From positions 62,001 through 126,000 of the forward strand of contig CBDFNC010000001.1 in NCBI GenBank assembly GCA_965249895.1: DNA of 64,000 nucleotides, given 5' to 3'. The position numbers were made by a program, and so were the translations under genes. The stretch comes from CBDFNC01 sp965249895 (GTDB taxonomy: Bacteria; Pseudomonadota; Gammaproteobacteria; Enterobacterales; CBDFNC01). This document shows positions 27,118 through 37,048 of this stretch, piece after piece. How positions within the stretch are numbered: the first letter of the stretch is position 1; each line of letters opens with the position of its first letter. Under the pieces are notes generated by a model. The model was not told the DNA's origin. It saw nothing but the letters and a program-made list of their open reading frames with translations, and made no database searches.

Positions 27118-27144
27118 AAGCCTGCAATTTATTTACAGGTTTTT
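27118..27144 (+). terminator. Likely factor-independent terminator after the esterase gene
   Basis: AAAAGCCTG and CAGGTTTTT pair across an AT-rich loop and end in a T-run, 20 bases after the stop. The remaining bases to 27448 hold no gene and must carry the chemoreceptor promoter. Confidence 0.6.
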
Positions 27145-27448
27145 GCTGAGAGTCCGTTACGGCGAGTTAATGCTTTTGTTGGGTTTACCGGCCAAACTGG
27201 AAACAGTGATTCCTGCTTCGAACCTTAAAGCCGTACATCGGCCATGGCGACAACAGTTCGCTATTTAACCAGGTAGGTGTCTGGGGGAAATTTAAATTGA
27301 TAAAAAGCCCTTAAGATCAATTATCAATTTTAGATTGCGAATTATACTTTAATTTTGACTAGGCAGTATAAGTTTGGGGTCTACCCCTGTATTACTCTGG
27401 TATTTAGTGTTAAGTTACTGAAAAGCAAGGTTAAACTGGTGTATTGTT

Positions 27449-29401
27449 ATGATTGGTTCGTTAAAGCTTCGTACTCAACTGGCGCTCGCCTTTGGCTCTC
27501 TCGTTCTCTTGTTGATTGTGCTGGCTAGCATTGCATACTCAGGTTCAAAATCCGGCTACCAAAGTTTCGTTGAATATAGAAGTATGGCGCGGGACAGTAA
27601 TTTGGCCGGCAGGGTACAGGCCAATTTATTAATGGTGCGTTTAAGCGCCGTTAAGTATTTAACAGAACAAACGTCAGTGAACGAACAGGGGTTTGACACT
27701 CGACTGGTTTTGCTGTCGACCTTGTTAAATGAGGCCAAACAAGAAATTCAACAAGCTGAACGGGCCAAATTAGTTCGTCAGGCAACCCAGGAAGTTGAGC
27801 GTTATAAGTCGGCTTTTCAGCAAGTTAAGAATCTTTACAGCAAACGTCATCAGATTGTAAAGGAACAACTGGATCCGAACGGCCTTGTTATTCATAAGAC
27901 GATGAGTCAAATTATGGACTCTGCTTACCAGGACCATGATACGCAGGCTAGCTATTACGCTGCACAGGCCGTCGAAGAATTGTTACTGGCCCGTTTATAT
28001 GCCACCAAGTTTTTAGTCACTAACACAGATGTGGACTATAACAGGGCGGAAAAAGAATTTGCGAGCCTGACTCAATCGCTTGCTGAACTAACCAGTAAGC
28101 TAAACAACCCGACACGAGTTGCTTTACTGGCTACGTTTAAGCAGAAGCTGAAGCTGTACATTAATGCTTTACAACAGGTCAAGGATACGATTTCACAACG
28201 CAACCAACTAATTCAGAATGTTCTCAACCAAGCCGGACCCAAAGCCGCCGAATATCTGGAAGAGGTAAAGTTATCGGTAAAAAATGAACAAGATGTGCTT
28301 GGTCCCGCCACCCAGAAAAACAGTGAGCGCACTGCAAGCCTGACCCTGACTTTCTCTATATTCTCTGTGTTACTAGCACTATTTTTAAGCATATTTATAG
28401 CCCGTTCAATTATGCGACCTATAGGTGGCGAGCCGAAATATATTGCCGATATAGCGCGCCGAATTGCGGATGGGGATTTAACGATTGCGATAGATGAATA
28501 CGACAAAAAAACGGGTATCGCCAGGGCTATGGCGGATATGCAGATCAACCTTAAGGACGTCATTCATCAGGTATCGAGCAGCGCCAAACAAATCAATCAG
28601 GATACGAAAAAATTAAATAGTATTACCACTCGCGCCCGGCAGGGGGCTGAAAATCAAATGGACGAACTGAATATGGCCAGCGTGGCGATGGAGGAGCTGA
28701 CGCACACAGTGGAAGAAATTACCTCAAACACCCATCTGGCCTCTGATACAACCCAAGATACCAGCGATCAGGCTGAACACGGTAAACATCAGGTGCAGGC
28801 TTCCAAAGATGCCGTAGCGACCTTGCTTACCAATCTGGATAAAGTCAGCAATACCATAGAAACCCTGCACAGTGAGACTGAAAATGTCGGAGCAATCTTA
28901 GATGTTATTCGAGGTATTGCGGAGCAGACTAACTTACTTGCTTTAAATGCGGCAATAGAAGCCGCACGGGCTGGAGAGCAGGGCAGAGGATTTGCGGTTG
29001 TCGCCGATGAAGTCAGAAACCTTGCCAGCCGGACACAAGAAAGCACTGAAGAGATCCAGGCCATGCTTTCAAAATTACAACAAGAAGCTCAAACGGCCGT
29101 CAGTGCTATGCGGGATAACGCAACTCATGCGAGTCTGACTACAGAAAAAGCTAACCTTGCCAGTGATAGCCTGTCGGCGATATCGGATGCCGTGATCACT
29201 ATACGTGATATGAACCAGCAAATATCTCAGGCTTCTACTGAGCAAACTCAGGCAACCTCTCATATCGCGCAGACAATTTCCAGTGTGAATCAAAAGGCTA
29301 AGGAGGCAACGGAAGATGCGCAAGCAACGGCAGACGCCTCCAGAGAACTGGATAAACAGGCAACGCATTTGCGGGAGCTGGTCAGTAAGTTTAAAACCTA
29401 G
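27449..29401 (+). CDS. Methyl-accepting chemotaxis protein with HBM-type sensor
   Basis: The 650-residue protein has a first membrane segment (about 11-30), a long all-helical periplasmic region of about 260 residues, a second segment (about 293-318) followed by RPIGGEP and a HAMP domain, then the signalling domain. The sensor starts with SMARDSNLAGRVQANLLMVR, typical of the helical bimodular (HBM) class that binds organic acids in Pseudomonas. The highly conserved hairpin EQTNLLALNAAIEAARAGEQ lies near residues 490-510. No C-terminal CheR/CheB docking pentapeptide is present (ends LVSKFKT). It is monocistronic. Confidence 0.93.
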   Translation: MIGSLKLRTQLALAFGSLVLLLIVLASIAYSGSKSGYQSFVEYRSMARDSNLAGRVQANLLMVRLSAVKYLTEQTSVNEQGFDTRLVLLSTLLNEAKQEIQQAERAKLVRQATQEVERYKSAFQQVKNLYSKRHQIVKEQLDPNGLVIHKTMSQIMDSAYQDHDTQASYYAAQAVEELLLARLYATKFLVTNTDVDYNRAEKEFASLTQSLAELTSKLNNPTRVALLATFKQKLKLYINALQQVKDTISQRNQLIQNVLNQAGPKAAEYLEEVKLSVKNEQDVLGPATQKNSERTASLTLTFSIFSVLLALFLSIFIARSIMRPIGGEPKYIADIARRIADGDLTIAIDEYDKKTGIARAMADMQINLKDVIHQVSSSAKQINQDTKKLNSITTRARQGAENQMDELNMASVAMEELTHTVEEITSNTHLASDTTQDTSDQAEHGKHQVQASKDAVATLLTNLDKVSNTIETLHSETENVGAILDVIRGIAEQTNLLALNAAIEAARAGEQGRGFAVVADEVRNLASRTQESTEEIQAMLSKLQQEAQTAVSAMRDNATHASLTTEKANLASDSLSAISDAVITIRDMNQQISQASTEQTQATSHIAQTISSVNQKAKEATEDAQATADASRELDKQATHLRELVSKFKT

Positions 29402-29445
29402 CGTGCAAACAAATAGATAAAAGAAGCGGGTTGTTTTATCTATTG

Positions 29446-30441
29446 TTATTTTTGCCGTTGCACTTGCTCTGAATCCGCGGCGAAACAAGCTAATTTATAG
29501 TCTCCTTCCGCGACTAATGGCGGTGTTTCCTGTGAGCAGCGAGTTTTGGCGAATTGGCAGCGGCTATGAAATGCACAGCCGGTTGGCGGATCCATAGGGG
29601 ATGGTAATTCGCCGGTTAGCTTGATCCGCTCGCGTCGATGAGCCGGATTAAGCTGTGGGGTACTGGATAACAGCGCCTTGGTATATGGATGGCGGGGATT
29701 GCTGAACAGTTGTTCTGTGCTGCCTTGTTCAACTACCTTGCCCAAATACATCACCATGACTTCATCGGCAATATGCTCAACCACGGACAGATCGTGAGAG
29801 ATAAACACATAACTCAGATTAAGCTCTTCCTGCAGGTCCATCATCAGGTTCAGCACCTGGGCCTGGACGGAAACGTCCAGTGCCGATACGGGTTCATCTG
29901 CAACTACCACGTTGGGCTCCAGCATCAGACCCCGGGCAATGGCAATCCGCTGACGTTGGCCTCCGGAAAACATATGTGGATATCTGTCATAATGCTCCGG
30001 ACGTAGGCCCACTTTAGCCATAATATCTTTGGCCTTTTGCTTACGTTGCTGTTTGCTCAGCTTGGTGTTGATGGCCAATGGCTCTTCGAGGATCGCCCCG
30101 ATCTTCTTACGCGGATTCAGTGATCCATAAGGGTTCTGAAATACGATCTGGATCTTTTGTCGTAGCTGTTTAAAAGTCGCTTTATCCAGCTTCAGCAGGT
30201 CTTTTCCCTGATAGTCCAGCTCACCTTCTGTGGGCGTTTCAATCATGGTGAGCAAACGTCCCAAGGTGGACTTGCCACAACCTGACTCACCAACTACCGC
30301 CAGGGTTTTTCCGGCAGCCAGTGAGAATGACACGCCATCCAAGGCTTTCACTGAGGCGGGCGGTTTAAACAAGCCTTGTTTCACCTTGTAGTGTTTTTTC
30401 AGGTTAACCGCTTTGAGTAGGGGGGTGGTTTGGTCATTCAT
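29446..30441 (-). CDS. dppF: Dipeptide ABC transporter ATP-binding protein
   Basis: The start ATG at 30441 overlaps the dppD stop as ATGA; the protein has 331 residues. Walker A GESGCGKST, the ABC signature FSGGQRQRIAIARGL and Walker B VVADEPVSALD are present, followed by the oligopeptide-type C-terminal extension with GCAFHSRCQFAKTRC, whose cysteines hold an iron-sulfur centre in DppD/DppF. It pairs with DppD under the DppBC permease. It is the last gene of dppABCDF. Confidence 0.93.
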   Translation of the reverse strand: MNDQTTPLLKAVNLKKHYKVKQGLFKPPASVKALDGVSFSLAAGKTLAVVGESGCGKSTLGRLLTMIETPTEGELDYQGKDLLKLDKATFKQLRQKIQIVFQNPYGSLNPRKKIGAILEEPLAINTKLSKQQRKQKAKDIMAKVGLRPEHYDRYPHMFSGGQRQRIAIARGLMLEPNVVVADEPVSALDVSVQAQVLNLMMDLQEELNLSYVFISHDLSVVEHIADEVMVMYLGKVVEQGSTEQLFSNPRHPYTKALLSSTPQLNPAHRRERIKLTGELPSPMDPPTGCAFHSRCQFAKTRCSQETPPLVAEGDYKLACFAADSEQVQRQK

Positions 30442-31406
30442 GCCGCGGACCTCTTTGTATCTTGTAATGGAGAGTGGCATTTCACCTGGCGAGTAGCTGT
30501 ACTAATCAAGGGTGGTTCATGCCGTTCACATTTCTCGGTGGAATAGGGGCAGCGTGGATTAAGCAGGCAGCCTTGGGGGCGATCATATTGACCTGGAACC
30601 ACTCCGGGCAGGGCTTCAAGCCGCGACTTGCCCATAGCTGATTCCGGTAATGAACGTAATAATGCCTGGGTATAGGGGTGCAGCGGCGAGCTGAAGATCT
30701 CTTCTGCTGGCCCGCTTTCTACCACCTGGCCGGCATACATAACAATGACCCTGTGGGCGACTTCGGCAACCAGGGCTAAATCGTGGGTGATCAGAACCAG
30801 ACCCATATTTTGTTTACGCTGTAGCTCAACCAGTAAGTCGATGATCTGTGCTTGTATGGTGACATCCAGTGCCGTGGTTGGTTCGTCGGCTATAAGTAAT
30901 TTAGGATCACAGGCGATGGCCATGGCGATCATCACGCGCTGACTCATACCGCCTGATAACTGATGTGGGTAGTTCTTCAACCGGCTTTGTGGGGCGGGGA
31001 TCCCGACTTGGGTTAACAGCTCGATGGCCCTATTTTTACGCTGTTTTTTTGTCCCGCCTTGATGAACCGCCAGTGCTTCCATGATCTGATAGCCGACGGT
31101 AAAGCAGGGGTTCAGGCTGGTCATGGGATCCTGGAAGATCATGGCAATTTCAGTACCTGTTAGTTTACGTCGTTGTTTTTCCGGCATGGCCAGCAGATCC
31201 TTGCCTTCGAAGCTCAGTCGGCCTGCATCTACCACTCCGGGGAAGTCGATAAGCCCCATAATAGACAGGGAGCTGACGCTTTTACCCGAGCCGGATTCAC
31301 CGACAATGCCCAGAATTTCACCCTTTTCCACGCTATAGCTGATCCTGTCCACGGCTTTAAACGGGCCGAAACTGACGGATAAGTTTTCCAGTTGTAATAA
31401 TGACAT
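30438..31406 (-). CDS. dppD: Dipeptide ABC transporter ATP-binding protein
   Basis: The 322-residue ATPase has Walker A GESGSGKSVSSLS, signature LSGGMSQRVMIAMAIACDP and Walker B LIADEPTTALD. The C-terminal oligo/dipeptide extension carries QGCLLNPRCPYSTEKC with the cluster cysteines. It sits 9 bases after dppC and overlaps dppF by four bases. Confidence 0.93.
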   Translation of the reverse strand: MSLLQLENLSVSFGPFKAVDRISYSVEKGEILGIVGESGSGKSVSSLSIMGLIDFPGVVDAGRLSFEGKDLLAMPEKQRRKLTGTEIAMIFQDPMTSLNPCFTVGYQIMEALAVHQGGTKKQRKNRAIELLTQVGIPAPQSRLKNYPHQLSGGMSQRVMIAMAIACDPKLLIADEPTTALDVTIQAQIIDLLVELQRKQNMGLVLITHDLALVAEVAHRVIVMYAGQVVESGPAEEIFSSPLHPYTQALLRSLPESAMGKSRLEALPGVVPGQYDRPQGCLLNPRCPYSTEKCERHEPPLISTATRQVKCHSPLQDTKRSAA

Positions 31407-31415
31407 CAGTTTCTC

Positions 31416-32318
31416 CTACTGTTTTAACTTGGGATCCAGCGCATCACGCAGGCCGTCACCCATTAAATTAAATGCCAGCACAGTGAGCAGGATAGCCAGT
31501 CCCGGGAAGGTCACCACCCACCAGGCGCTCTGCACAAACTGCAAGGCGTTGGCTAACATGCTGCCCCATTCCGGTGTCGGCGGTTGTGCCCCCAGTCCCA
31601 GGAAACCCAATGCCGCCATATCTAGAATGGCATTGGAGAACCCCAAGGTGCCTTGGACTATAAGTGGCACCAGGCAGTTGGGTAATACGGTAATAAACAT
31701 GATCCTCAGCGGACCAGCACCGGCAACGCGCGACGAGGTAACGTAATCCCGGCTCATTTCGGTAATGGTGGATGCCCTGGCCAGTCGCACATAGTGCGGC
31801 AGTGAGACGATAACTATGGCTACGGAGGCGTTAAACAGGCTGGGTCCCAGGATGGCGACAATGGCGATGCCCAATAACAGGCTTGGCATGGCCAGCATAA
31901 TATCCACCATCCGCATGATCAGAGTTTCTACCGTGCCGCGGTAATACCCAGCGGTCAGGCCTAATAACACGCCAAGGCCGAGGGAAAGGGTGACCACAAA
32001 CAGGCCAACCAGCAGGGACAGTTGGGCACCATGGATCAGCCGGGATAAAATATCCCGGCCCACGTCATCTGTGCCCAGTAAGTGGCGGCTGGTCCCGCCG
32101 TCGGCCCAGACTGGTGGCTGTAACAGGGCGTCACGATACTGCTCTATGGGGGAGTAGGGCGCAATAAAATCGGCAAACAGCGCCAGGATTATAATGAAAA
32201 CAATAAAGGCTAACCCGACCACCGCACCTTTGTTGATGCGAAAATAAAACCAAAATTCCTGCAGGGGCGTTTGTGGCTGAGGGCTCGTCACTATGTCAGT
32301 TGCAGTTGATTCACTCAT
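31416..32318 (-). CDS. dppC: Dipeptide ABC transporter permease
   Basis: The 300-residue protein has a cytoplasmic N-terminus, a first segment GLAFIVFIIILALFADFIAP, the HLLGTDDVGRDILSRLIHGA motif that marks DppC/OppC, five further membrane segments and the EAA loop (AALGFLGLGAQPPTPEWG). It starts 15 bases after dppB. Confidence 0.94.
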   Translation of the reverse strand: MSESTATDIVTSPQPQTPLQEFWFYFRINKGAVVGLAFIVFIIILALFADFIAPYSPIEQYRDALLQPPVWADGGTSRHLLGTDDVGRDILSRLIHGAQLSLLVGLFVVTLSLGLGVLLGLTAGYYRGTVETLIMRMVDIMLAMPSLLLGIAIVAILGPSLFNASVAIVIVSLPHYVRLARASTITEMSRDYVTSSRVAGAGPLRIMFITVLPNCLVPLIVQGTLGFSNAILDMAALGFLGLGAQPPTPEWGSMLANALQFVQSAWWVVTFPGLAILLTVLAFNLMGDGLRDALDPKLKQ

Positions 32319-32333
32319 AAATTGACCTGTGAT

Positions 32334-33344
32334 TTATTTCCCATGACGAATACGCGGGTTAACTATGCCGTAGGTGATATCCACCAACAGGTTGACCATG
32401 ATGATCAAGGTAGCGACGATTAGGATCCCCCCTTGCACCACGGGATAATCCCGACGGCCAATGGACTCGATCAACCACTTCCCGATACCGGGCCAGGCGA
32501 AAATCGTTTCGGTGAGAATAGCGCCCGATAGCAGGATCCCCATCTGCAAACCTATGACAGTGATCACCGGGATCAAGGCGTTACGCAACGCATGAATGAC
32601 GATGACGCGCCAGGGCGCCAAACCTTTAGAGCGGGCGGTGCGGATATAATCCTCTCCCAGTACTTCAAGCATGGCTGAGCGTGTCATTCTGGAAATAACA
32701 GCCAGGGGGATAGTTCCAAGGACGATACTGGGCAAGATCAGGTGACGCACTGCGGAGATAAAGGCGCCGTCTTCATCGGATAACAGGGTGTCTATCAGCA
32801 TAAAACCCGTGACTTCATCCACCCAGAAGGTGACGTTGAGTCGCCCCGATACCGGGGTTAATCCAAGTTGCACCGAGAAAAACAGCATCAGCAGCAGCGC
32901 CCACCAGAAAATAGGCATGGAATAACCTGTGAGGGACACGGCCATTACAGAATGATCAAATATGGAACCGCGCTTAACTGCGGCGATAATACCCGCGGGT
33001 AAGCCGAGGATAATGGCGAACAGGGCGGCACAAAACGCCAGCTCTACGGTTGCCGGAAATAGGGTGAAGAATTCACTGACAACGGGCTCTTTGGTGATCA
33101 GGGAATGGCCGAGATCACCCTGTAAGATCCCGCCAATATAGTCCAGATACTGTACCGGTAGTGGCTGATCCAGGCCTAACTGGCTCTTCAGCTGGGCATG
33201 ACGTTCGGGTGAGATCCCCCGCTCTCCTGCCATTACTTCGATGGGGTCGCCCGGGATCAGTCGGATCAGGGTGAAGGTCAGCAGGGTGATACCGATGAAG
33301 GTGGGTATAACTAACCCAAGCTTTTTTAAAATAAACTGAAACAT
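32334..33344 (-). CDS. dppB: Dipeptide ABC transporter permease
   Basis: The ATG at 33344 (MFQFILKKLGLVIPTFIGIT) is chosen; the upstream frame codes through a palindrome and is not part of the protein. The 336-residue permease has the DppB/OppB landmarks LIPGDPIEVMAGERG, GLDQPLPVQYLDYIGG, GDLGHSLITKEPV and the EAA loop ending in IFAWPGIGKWLIESIGRRDY. It forms the membrane channel with DppC. Confidence 0.94.
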   Translation of the reverse strand: MFQFILKKLGLVIPTFIGITLLTFTLIRLIPGDPIEVMAGERGISPERHAQLKSQLGLDQPLPVQYLDYIGGILQGDLGHSLITKEPVVSEFFTLFPATVELAFCAALFAIILGLPAGIIAAVKRGSIFDHSVMAVSLTGYSMPIFWWALLLMLFFSVQLGLTPVSGRLNVTFWVDEVTGFMLIDTLLSDEDGAFISAVRHLILPSIVLGTIPLAVISRMTRSAMLEVLGEDYIRTARSKGLAPWRVIVIHALRNALIPVITVIGLQMGILLSGAILTETIFAWPGIGKWLIESIGRRDYPVVQGGILIVATLIIMVNLLVDITYGIVNPRIRHGK

Positions 33345-33362
33345 AGGTACAACTCGATGTCG

Positions 33363-33386
33363 GGAGGCATGGCAGGCCATGCCTCC
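33363..33386. promoter_or_regulatory. Perfect stem-loop between dppA and dppB
   Basis: GGAGGCATGGC and GCCATGCCTCC are perfect 11-bp arms around AG. The hairpin lies 10 bases after the dppA stop (minus strand) and before dppB. It would protect the dppA message or partly terminate, giving more binding protein than permease. Confidence 0.8.
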
Positions 33387-33396
33387 GGGGGAGGGG

Positions 33397-34986
33397 TTAG
33401 TTCAGGCTTACACCGTAGAAATAGTGGCCGCCCAGTGGGTCAACTTTGTAACCCTGTACTTCTTTACGCATCGGCTGGTAAACCATAGAGTGTGCTATGG
33501 TTGCCCATGGTGCCTGCTCTTTAAAGCGTACCTGAGCTTGCTCATACAGCTTGGTTCGCTCAGCTTGATCCGAGATCTTTTTAGCTTGCTGTATCAGGTC
33601 ATCAAACTCTTTGTCACACCACATGGCGCGGTTGGCGCTGCCAACTGCATCACAACTCAGCAGTACGCTCAGGAAGTTATCCGGATCACCATTGTCACCG
33701 GTCCAGCCCAGCAGCACTGTTTCATGTTCACCCTTCTTCGATCGTTTCAGGTACTCACCCCATTCGTAGGTGACGATCTCGGCTTTAACGCCAATTTTCG
33801 CCCAGTCGGCCTGAATGATTTCCGCCATCCTGCGTGCATTCGGGTTGTAAGGTCTTTGTACAGGCATGGCCCAGATATTGGTTTTAAAGCCATCGGCGTA
33901 ACCGGCGTCCGCCAGCAGCTTTTTAGCTTTCACCGGATCGAAGGAATAGTCTTTGATGCTTTCGTTATAAGACCAGATCGTGGGTGGTATCGGGTTTTTG
34001 GCAATCTTACCTGAGCCCTGGAATACCGCATCTATAATCGCGTTTTTATCGATAGCCAGGCTCAGTGCCTGACGAATTCGCTTATCTTCGTATTTATCCA
34101 GTTGGGTATTAAAGGCCAGGTAACCTACGTTCAAGCCTTCCTGGCTCACCAGGTTTACTTTAGGATCCTGTTTCATCTGCTCGATATCGGCAGGATTAGG
34201 GTATGGCATCAAGTGACATTCCCCAGCTTTAAGCTTGGCGTAACGAACCGAAGCATCGGGTGTGATGGAAAACACCAGCTTGTCCAGTTCGGGTTTGCCG
34301 TTCCAGTAATTCTTATTGCCCAGGTAACGGATCAGGGAATCTTTCTGATACTGCACCATTTGGAAGGGACCGGTACCCACAGGTGTCAGATCCAGTTTTT
34401 CTGGGGTATTGGCTTTCAGTAGTTTGTCTGCCTGCTCGGCGGACATAATAGAGCCAAAATCCATCGCCATATTGGCGACAAACGGGGCTTCAGGGTAATT
34501 CAGTACGAACTTAACCGTGTAGTCATCGACTTTCTTGATCTCTTTCAGCAGCTTAGCCATTCCCATGCCGTTGAAGTACTCATAGGAGCCTCCGGATACC
34601 TTGTGATACGGGTGATCAGTCTTCCACTGGCGCTCGAAGCTGAACAGCACATCGTCTGCATTAAATTCCCGGCTGGGGGTAAATTTCTTGGATTTATGGA
34701 ATTGCACGCCTTTACGAAGGTGGAAAGTATATTCCAGGCCATCGCCTGAGACTTCCCAGCGCTCTGCCAATGCCGGTACAACTTCTGTGGTGCCAGGCTT
34801 AAATTCCACCAGACGGTTAAAGATGGTTTTTGAGCTAGCATCGAAGGTGGTGCCAGATGTGTATAGTGACGGGTTAAATCCTTCCGGGCTGCCTTCCGAA
34901 CAATAAACCAGCGTGCTGGCCTGTACATTCATAGCCACCGCGCTGGCAACCAAGGCAAGTGATAACCTTGCAATCCCCTTTTTCAT
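33397..34986 (-). CDS. dppA: Periplasmic dipeptide-binding protein
   Basis: The 529-residue protein has a signal peptide (about 1-23, ending VQAS) and a GGAGA ribosome site. Its sequence follows E. coli DppA closely: LVYCSEGSPEGFNPSLYTSG, REFNADDVLFSFERQ, PYHKVSGGSYEYFNGMG, LDLTPVGTGPFQMVQYQKDS, ITPDASVRYAKLKAGECHLM and MPVQRPYNPNARRMAEIIQA. It binds dipeptides (and in E. coli haem) for the DppBCDF importer and serves chemotaxis there. It is the first gene of the operon. Confidence 0.96.
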   Translation of the reverse strand: MKKGIARLSLALVASAVAMNVQASTLVYCSEGSPEGFNPSLYTSGTTFDASSKTIFNRLVEFKPGTTEVVPALAERWEVSGDGLEYTFHLRKGVQFHKSKKFTPSREFNADDVLFSFERQWKTDHPYHKVSGGSYEYFNGMGMAKLLKEIKKVDDYTVKFVLNYPEAPFVANMAMDFGSIMSAEQADKLLKANTPEKLDLTPVGTGPFQMVQYQKDSLIRYLGNKNYWNGKPELDKLVFSITPDASVRYAKLKAGECHLMPYPNPADIEQMKQDPKVNLVSQEGLNVGYLAFNTQLDKYEDKRIRQALSLAIDKNAIIDAVFQGSGKIAKNPIPPTIWSYNESIKDYSFDPVKAKKLLADAGYADGFKTNIWAMPVQRPYNPNARRMAEIIQADWAKIGVKAEIVTYEWGEYLKRSKKGEHETVLLGWTGDNGDPDNFLSVLLSCDAVGSANRAMWCDKEFDDLIQQAKKISDQAERTKLYEQAQVRFKEQAPWATIAHSMVYQPMRKEVQGYKVDPLGGHYFYGVSLN

Positions 34987-35311
34987 CCGTATTCTCCATA
35001 TTTGTTATTTTTCTGAACTGGATTTAACCGTGGAGAACCAGCTATGGGAGCAAGTGAGCCGGGCTGCACGGGCTGTCGAAAAAGTGGCAATAAAAGGTAA
35101 AAACCTATCTAAGGCAACTTAGTTTAAAATTAGACAGCTCAATTAAACTAGACTTTTTGACGGGGACTGTAACTAGCCTTATAACAAAATGGCAACATAT
35201 ATCACATTAAATGATAACAAAGTCGTTTGGACTAATTTCCTTCAACATACTGGTATGTTTGACCAAGGGGGAGCAGGAAAGTCAGTAAACTATTTCAGAA
35301 TTTAATTTGTC
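34987..35311. promoter_or_regulatory. dpp operon promoter region
   Basis: About 325 AT-rich bases between dppA and the LysR gene. The dpp promoter must lie here. No operator was defined, and no gene is seen. Confidence 0.5.
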
Positions 35312-36274
35312 TTAGAGTGGTGAGAAACACCCAGTTTTTTGTTGTTGGTAGGCTGCGGCAACGGGATCTGGCCCGGTCCCGGCTTCAAATTTTTGTTCGG
35401 CTATGGCCCAGTCGGTGAACACTTTAAGTCGTTCCCGGCGTGGATTTTGTTCATCGTATAGCAGCTTGATGGGCAGTCTTTCCGCAAACTCGATATCGAA
35501 GGGTTTGACCAGCAGTCCCTGTTTAATTAATTTAGCCACAGCAATATCAGCGGCAATACAAGCGCCGTGCCCAGCCATAACTGCCGAGAGTCCGTTGTCT
35601 GCAGTATTCACTTCCATCCATAGTTGCCTGTTAGCCTGATACTGGCTGCCGGTGAGCTCAAACCAACGTTGCCAGGTATAAGTGGTTTCGTTAACTACCT
35701 GTATCAGCCAGCATTCATTCAATTGTTCCGGCGAATGGAATTTCATGGACGAAGCCAGCTCTGGAGAGCAAACGGGATAAACTTTGCTTTCTGCGAAGGG
35801 AAGGTTTACTAATCCGTCATAGTGTTTGCGGGTCATACGTATAGCAAGATCTGAGCTGCCGGATCTAATGTCTTCCGCTACTTCGGTGGCTACAACACGC
35901 ACGGAAACATCAGGATACAGCAAAGAAAATCGCCACAGCCTTGGCATCAGCCAGCGTGAAGCAAATGTCTGAGTGCAGGTAACGTTTAATATGCCCTCCA
36001 GGGGTTCGGACTGGATCTTATTCATTCCATCTACCAGTAATTCGAATGCCTGCTCAACATGTTGCTTCAGGGTTTCACCCTGGTTGGTGAGGTACATTCG
36101 CCTGCCTTTACGAACAAACAACTTCACGTTTAATCGCTGCTCCAGGCTACGGATCTGCTGACTCACAGCTGCCTGGGAAACGAACAGCTCTTTGGCTGCA
36201 TCGGAATAGCTTAAGTGACGGCTGGCTGCTTCAAATGTTCTGAATGCACTGAGTTGTTGTAATCGTTTATCCAT
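35312..36274 (-). CDS. LysR family regulator (GcvA-like)
   Basis: The 320-residue protein has the LysR helix-turn-helix (SAFRTFEAASRHLSYSDAAK then VSQAAVSQQIRSLE, about 8-55) of the GcvA subgroup and a normal effector domain. It lies upstream of the dpp operon on the same strand, and divergent from a DUF1127-like small gene 92 bases away. Either could be a target; neither link is shown by sequence. Confidence 0.88.
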   Translation of the reverse strand: MDKRLQQLSAFRTFEAASRHLSYSDAAKELFVSQAAVSQQIRSLEQRLNVKLFVRKGRRMYLTNQGETLKQHVEQAFELLVDGMNKIQSEPLEGILNVTCTQTFASRWLMPRLWRFSLLYPDVSVRVVATEVAEDIRSGSSDLAIRMTRKHYDGLVNLPFAESKVYPVCSPELASSMKFHSPEQLNECWLIQVVNETTYTWQRWFELTGSQYQANRQLWMEVNTADNGLSAVMAGHGACIAADIAVAKLIKQGLLVKPFDIEFAERLPIKLLYDEQNPRRERLKVFTDWAIAEQKFEAGTGPDPVAAAYQQQKTGCFSPL

Positions 36275-36366
36275 AACTTAAACTTATAGTAGCTTGGTAT
36301 TTTGATCGTTCGGAATAGGCTGAGCATTACTCCATAATGGCTTCATCGTTAAGGGAGAGGTACTCA

Positions 36367-36540
36367 ATGGAACAAGTTATAACAACCGACAGTAACTGTC
36401 AAAGCAAGCAGCCAGGCTTTATTGCTTGGGTGAAGAAAATGTTATCCGGCAAGGCTGTGGCGACAGATAAAAAGATAACTTCAGCTTATCTTGATGAGAT
36501 CAGTCCTCATCTTAAAAGAGACATAGGCTTGTACAAATGA
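36367..36540 (+). CDS. DUF1127-like small protein
   Basis: The ATG at 36367 follows AAGGGAGAGG; an in-frame ATG at 36337 lacks this. The 57-residue basic protein ends YLDEISPHLKRDIGLYK, the conserved tail of DUF1127 proteins (LxxLSPHxLRDIGL). Some family members bind RNA or tune phosphate and carbon metabolism, but no function can be assigned here. Confidence 0.72.
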   Translation: MEQVITTDSNCQSKQPGFIAWVKKMLSGKAVATDKKITSAYLDEISPHLKRDIGLYK

Positions 36541-36577
36541 TGGCAGCGGTGAAACAAAATACAGTTACAAGCAGGGG

Positions 36578-37048
36578 CTATTCACTGAGGGCCATTCCAG
36601 TAATGATTTCAAATTCGCTCGTGGCCACGGGCATAATGGAGAGTCTGCTGCCTTTTTTAACCAGAGCAAAATCATCTAAGCCGGGGTGATTTTTTAGCTC
36701 AGTTAGTGGTACCACAGTGTTAAACTTTTCTACAAATTCGATATCCACCATAAACCAGCGCGGATTTTCCTGACTGCTTTTTGGATCGTAATAACGGCTC
36801 TCGGGATCCCAGCAGGTATGATCCGGATAAGACGCCTTACACACCCTGGCAATACCCGCCACACCAGGGATCTTACAACTGGAGTGATAAAATAGTACCA
36901 GGTCGCCCACTTTCATCTGGTCCCGCATAAAATTACGGGCCTGATAATTCCGTACACCATCCCAGTGCTCCTGCTGATCAGGGCTGGCAGCCAAATCATC
37001 GATTGAAAATGCATCGGGTTCACTTTTCATCAACCAGTAATTTGCCAT
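36578..37048 (-). CDS. EVE domain protein
   Basis: The 156-residue protein begins NYWLMKSEPDAFSIDDL and has WDGVRNYQARNFMRDQMKVGD, FYHSSCKIPGVAGIARV and FALVKKGSRLSIMPV, the complete EVE (PUA-related) fold as in human THYN1. EVE domains recognise modified bases in DNA or RNA. A single-domain member with no attached nuclease is typical of housekeeping copies rather than defence proteins. A GGAGGT ribosome site precedes the ATG. Confidence 0.93.
   Translation of the reverse strand: MANYWLMKSEPDAFSIDDLAASPDQQEHWDGVRNYQARNFMRDQMKVGDLVLFYHSSCKIPGVAGIARVCKASYPDHTCWDPESRYYDPKSSQENPRWFMVDIEFVEKFNTVVPLTELKNHPGLDDFALVKKGSRLSIMPVATSEFEIITGMALSE

Noticed and set aside
33379..34014. 211-codon plus-strand frame
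   Set aside because: Antisense of dppA, which has full family support.
36578..37048. EVE-domain gene as part of a defence system
   Set aside because: It is a single-domain housekeeping-type copy and has no nuclease, methylase or McrB-like neighbours.
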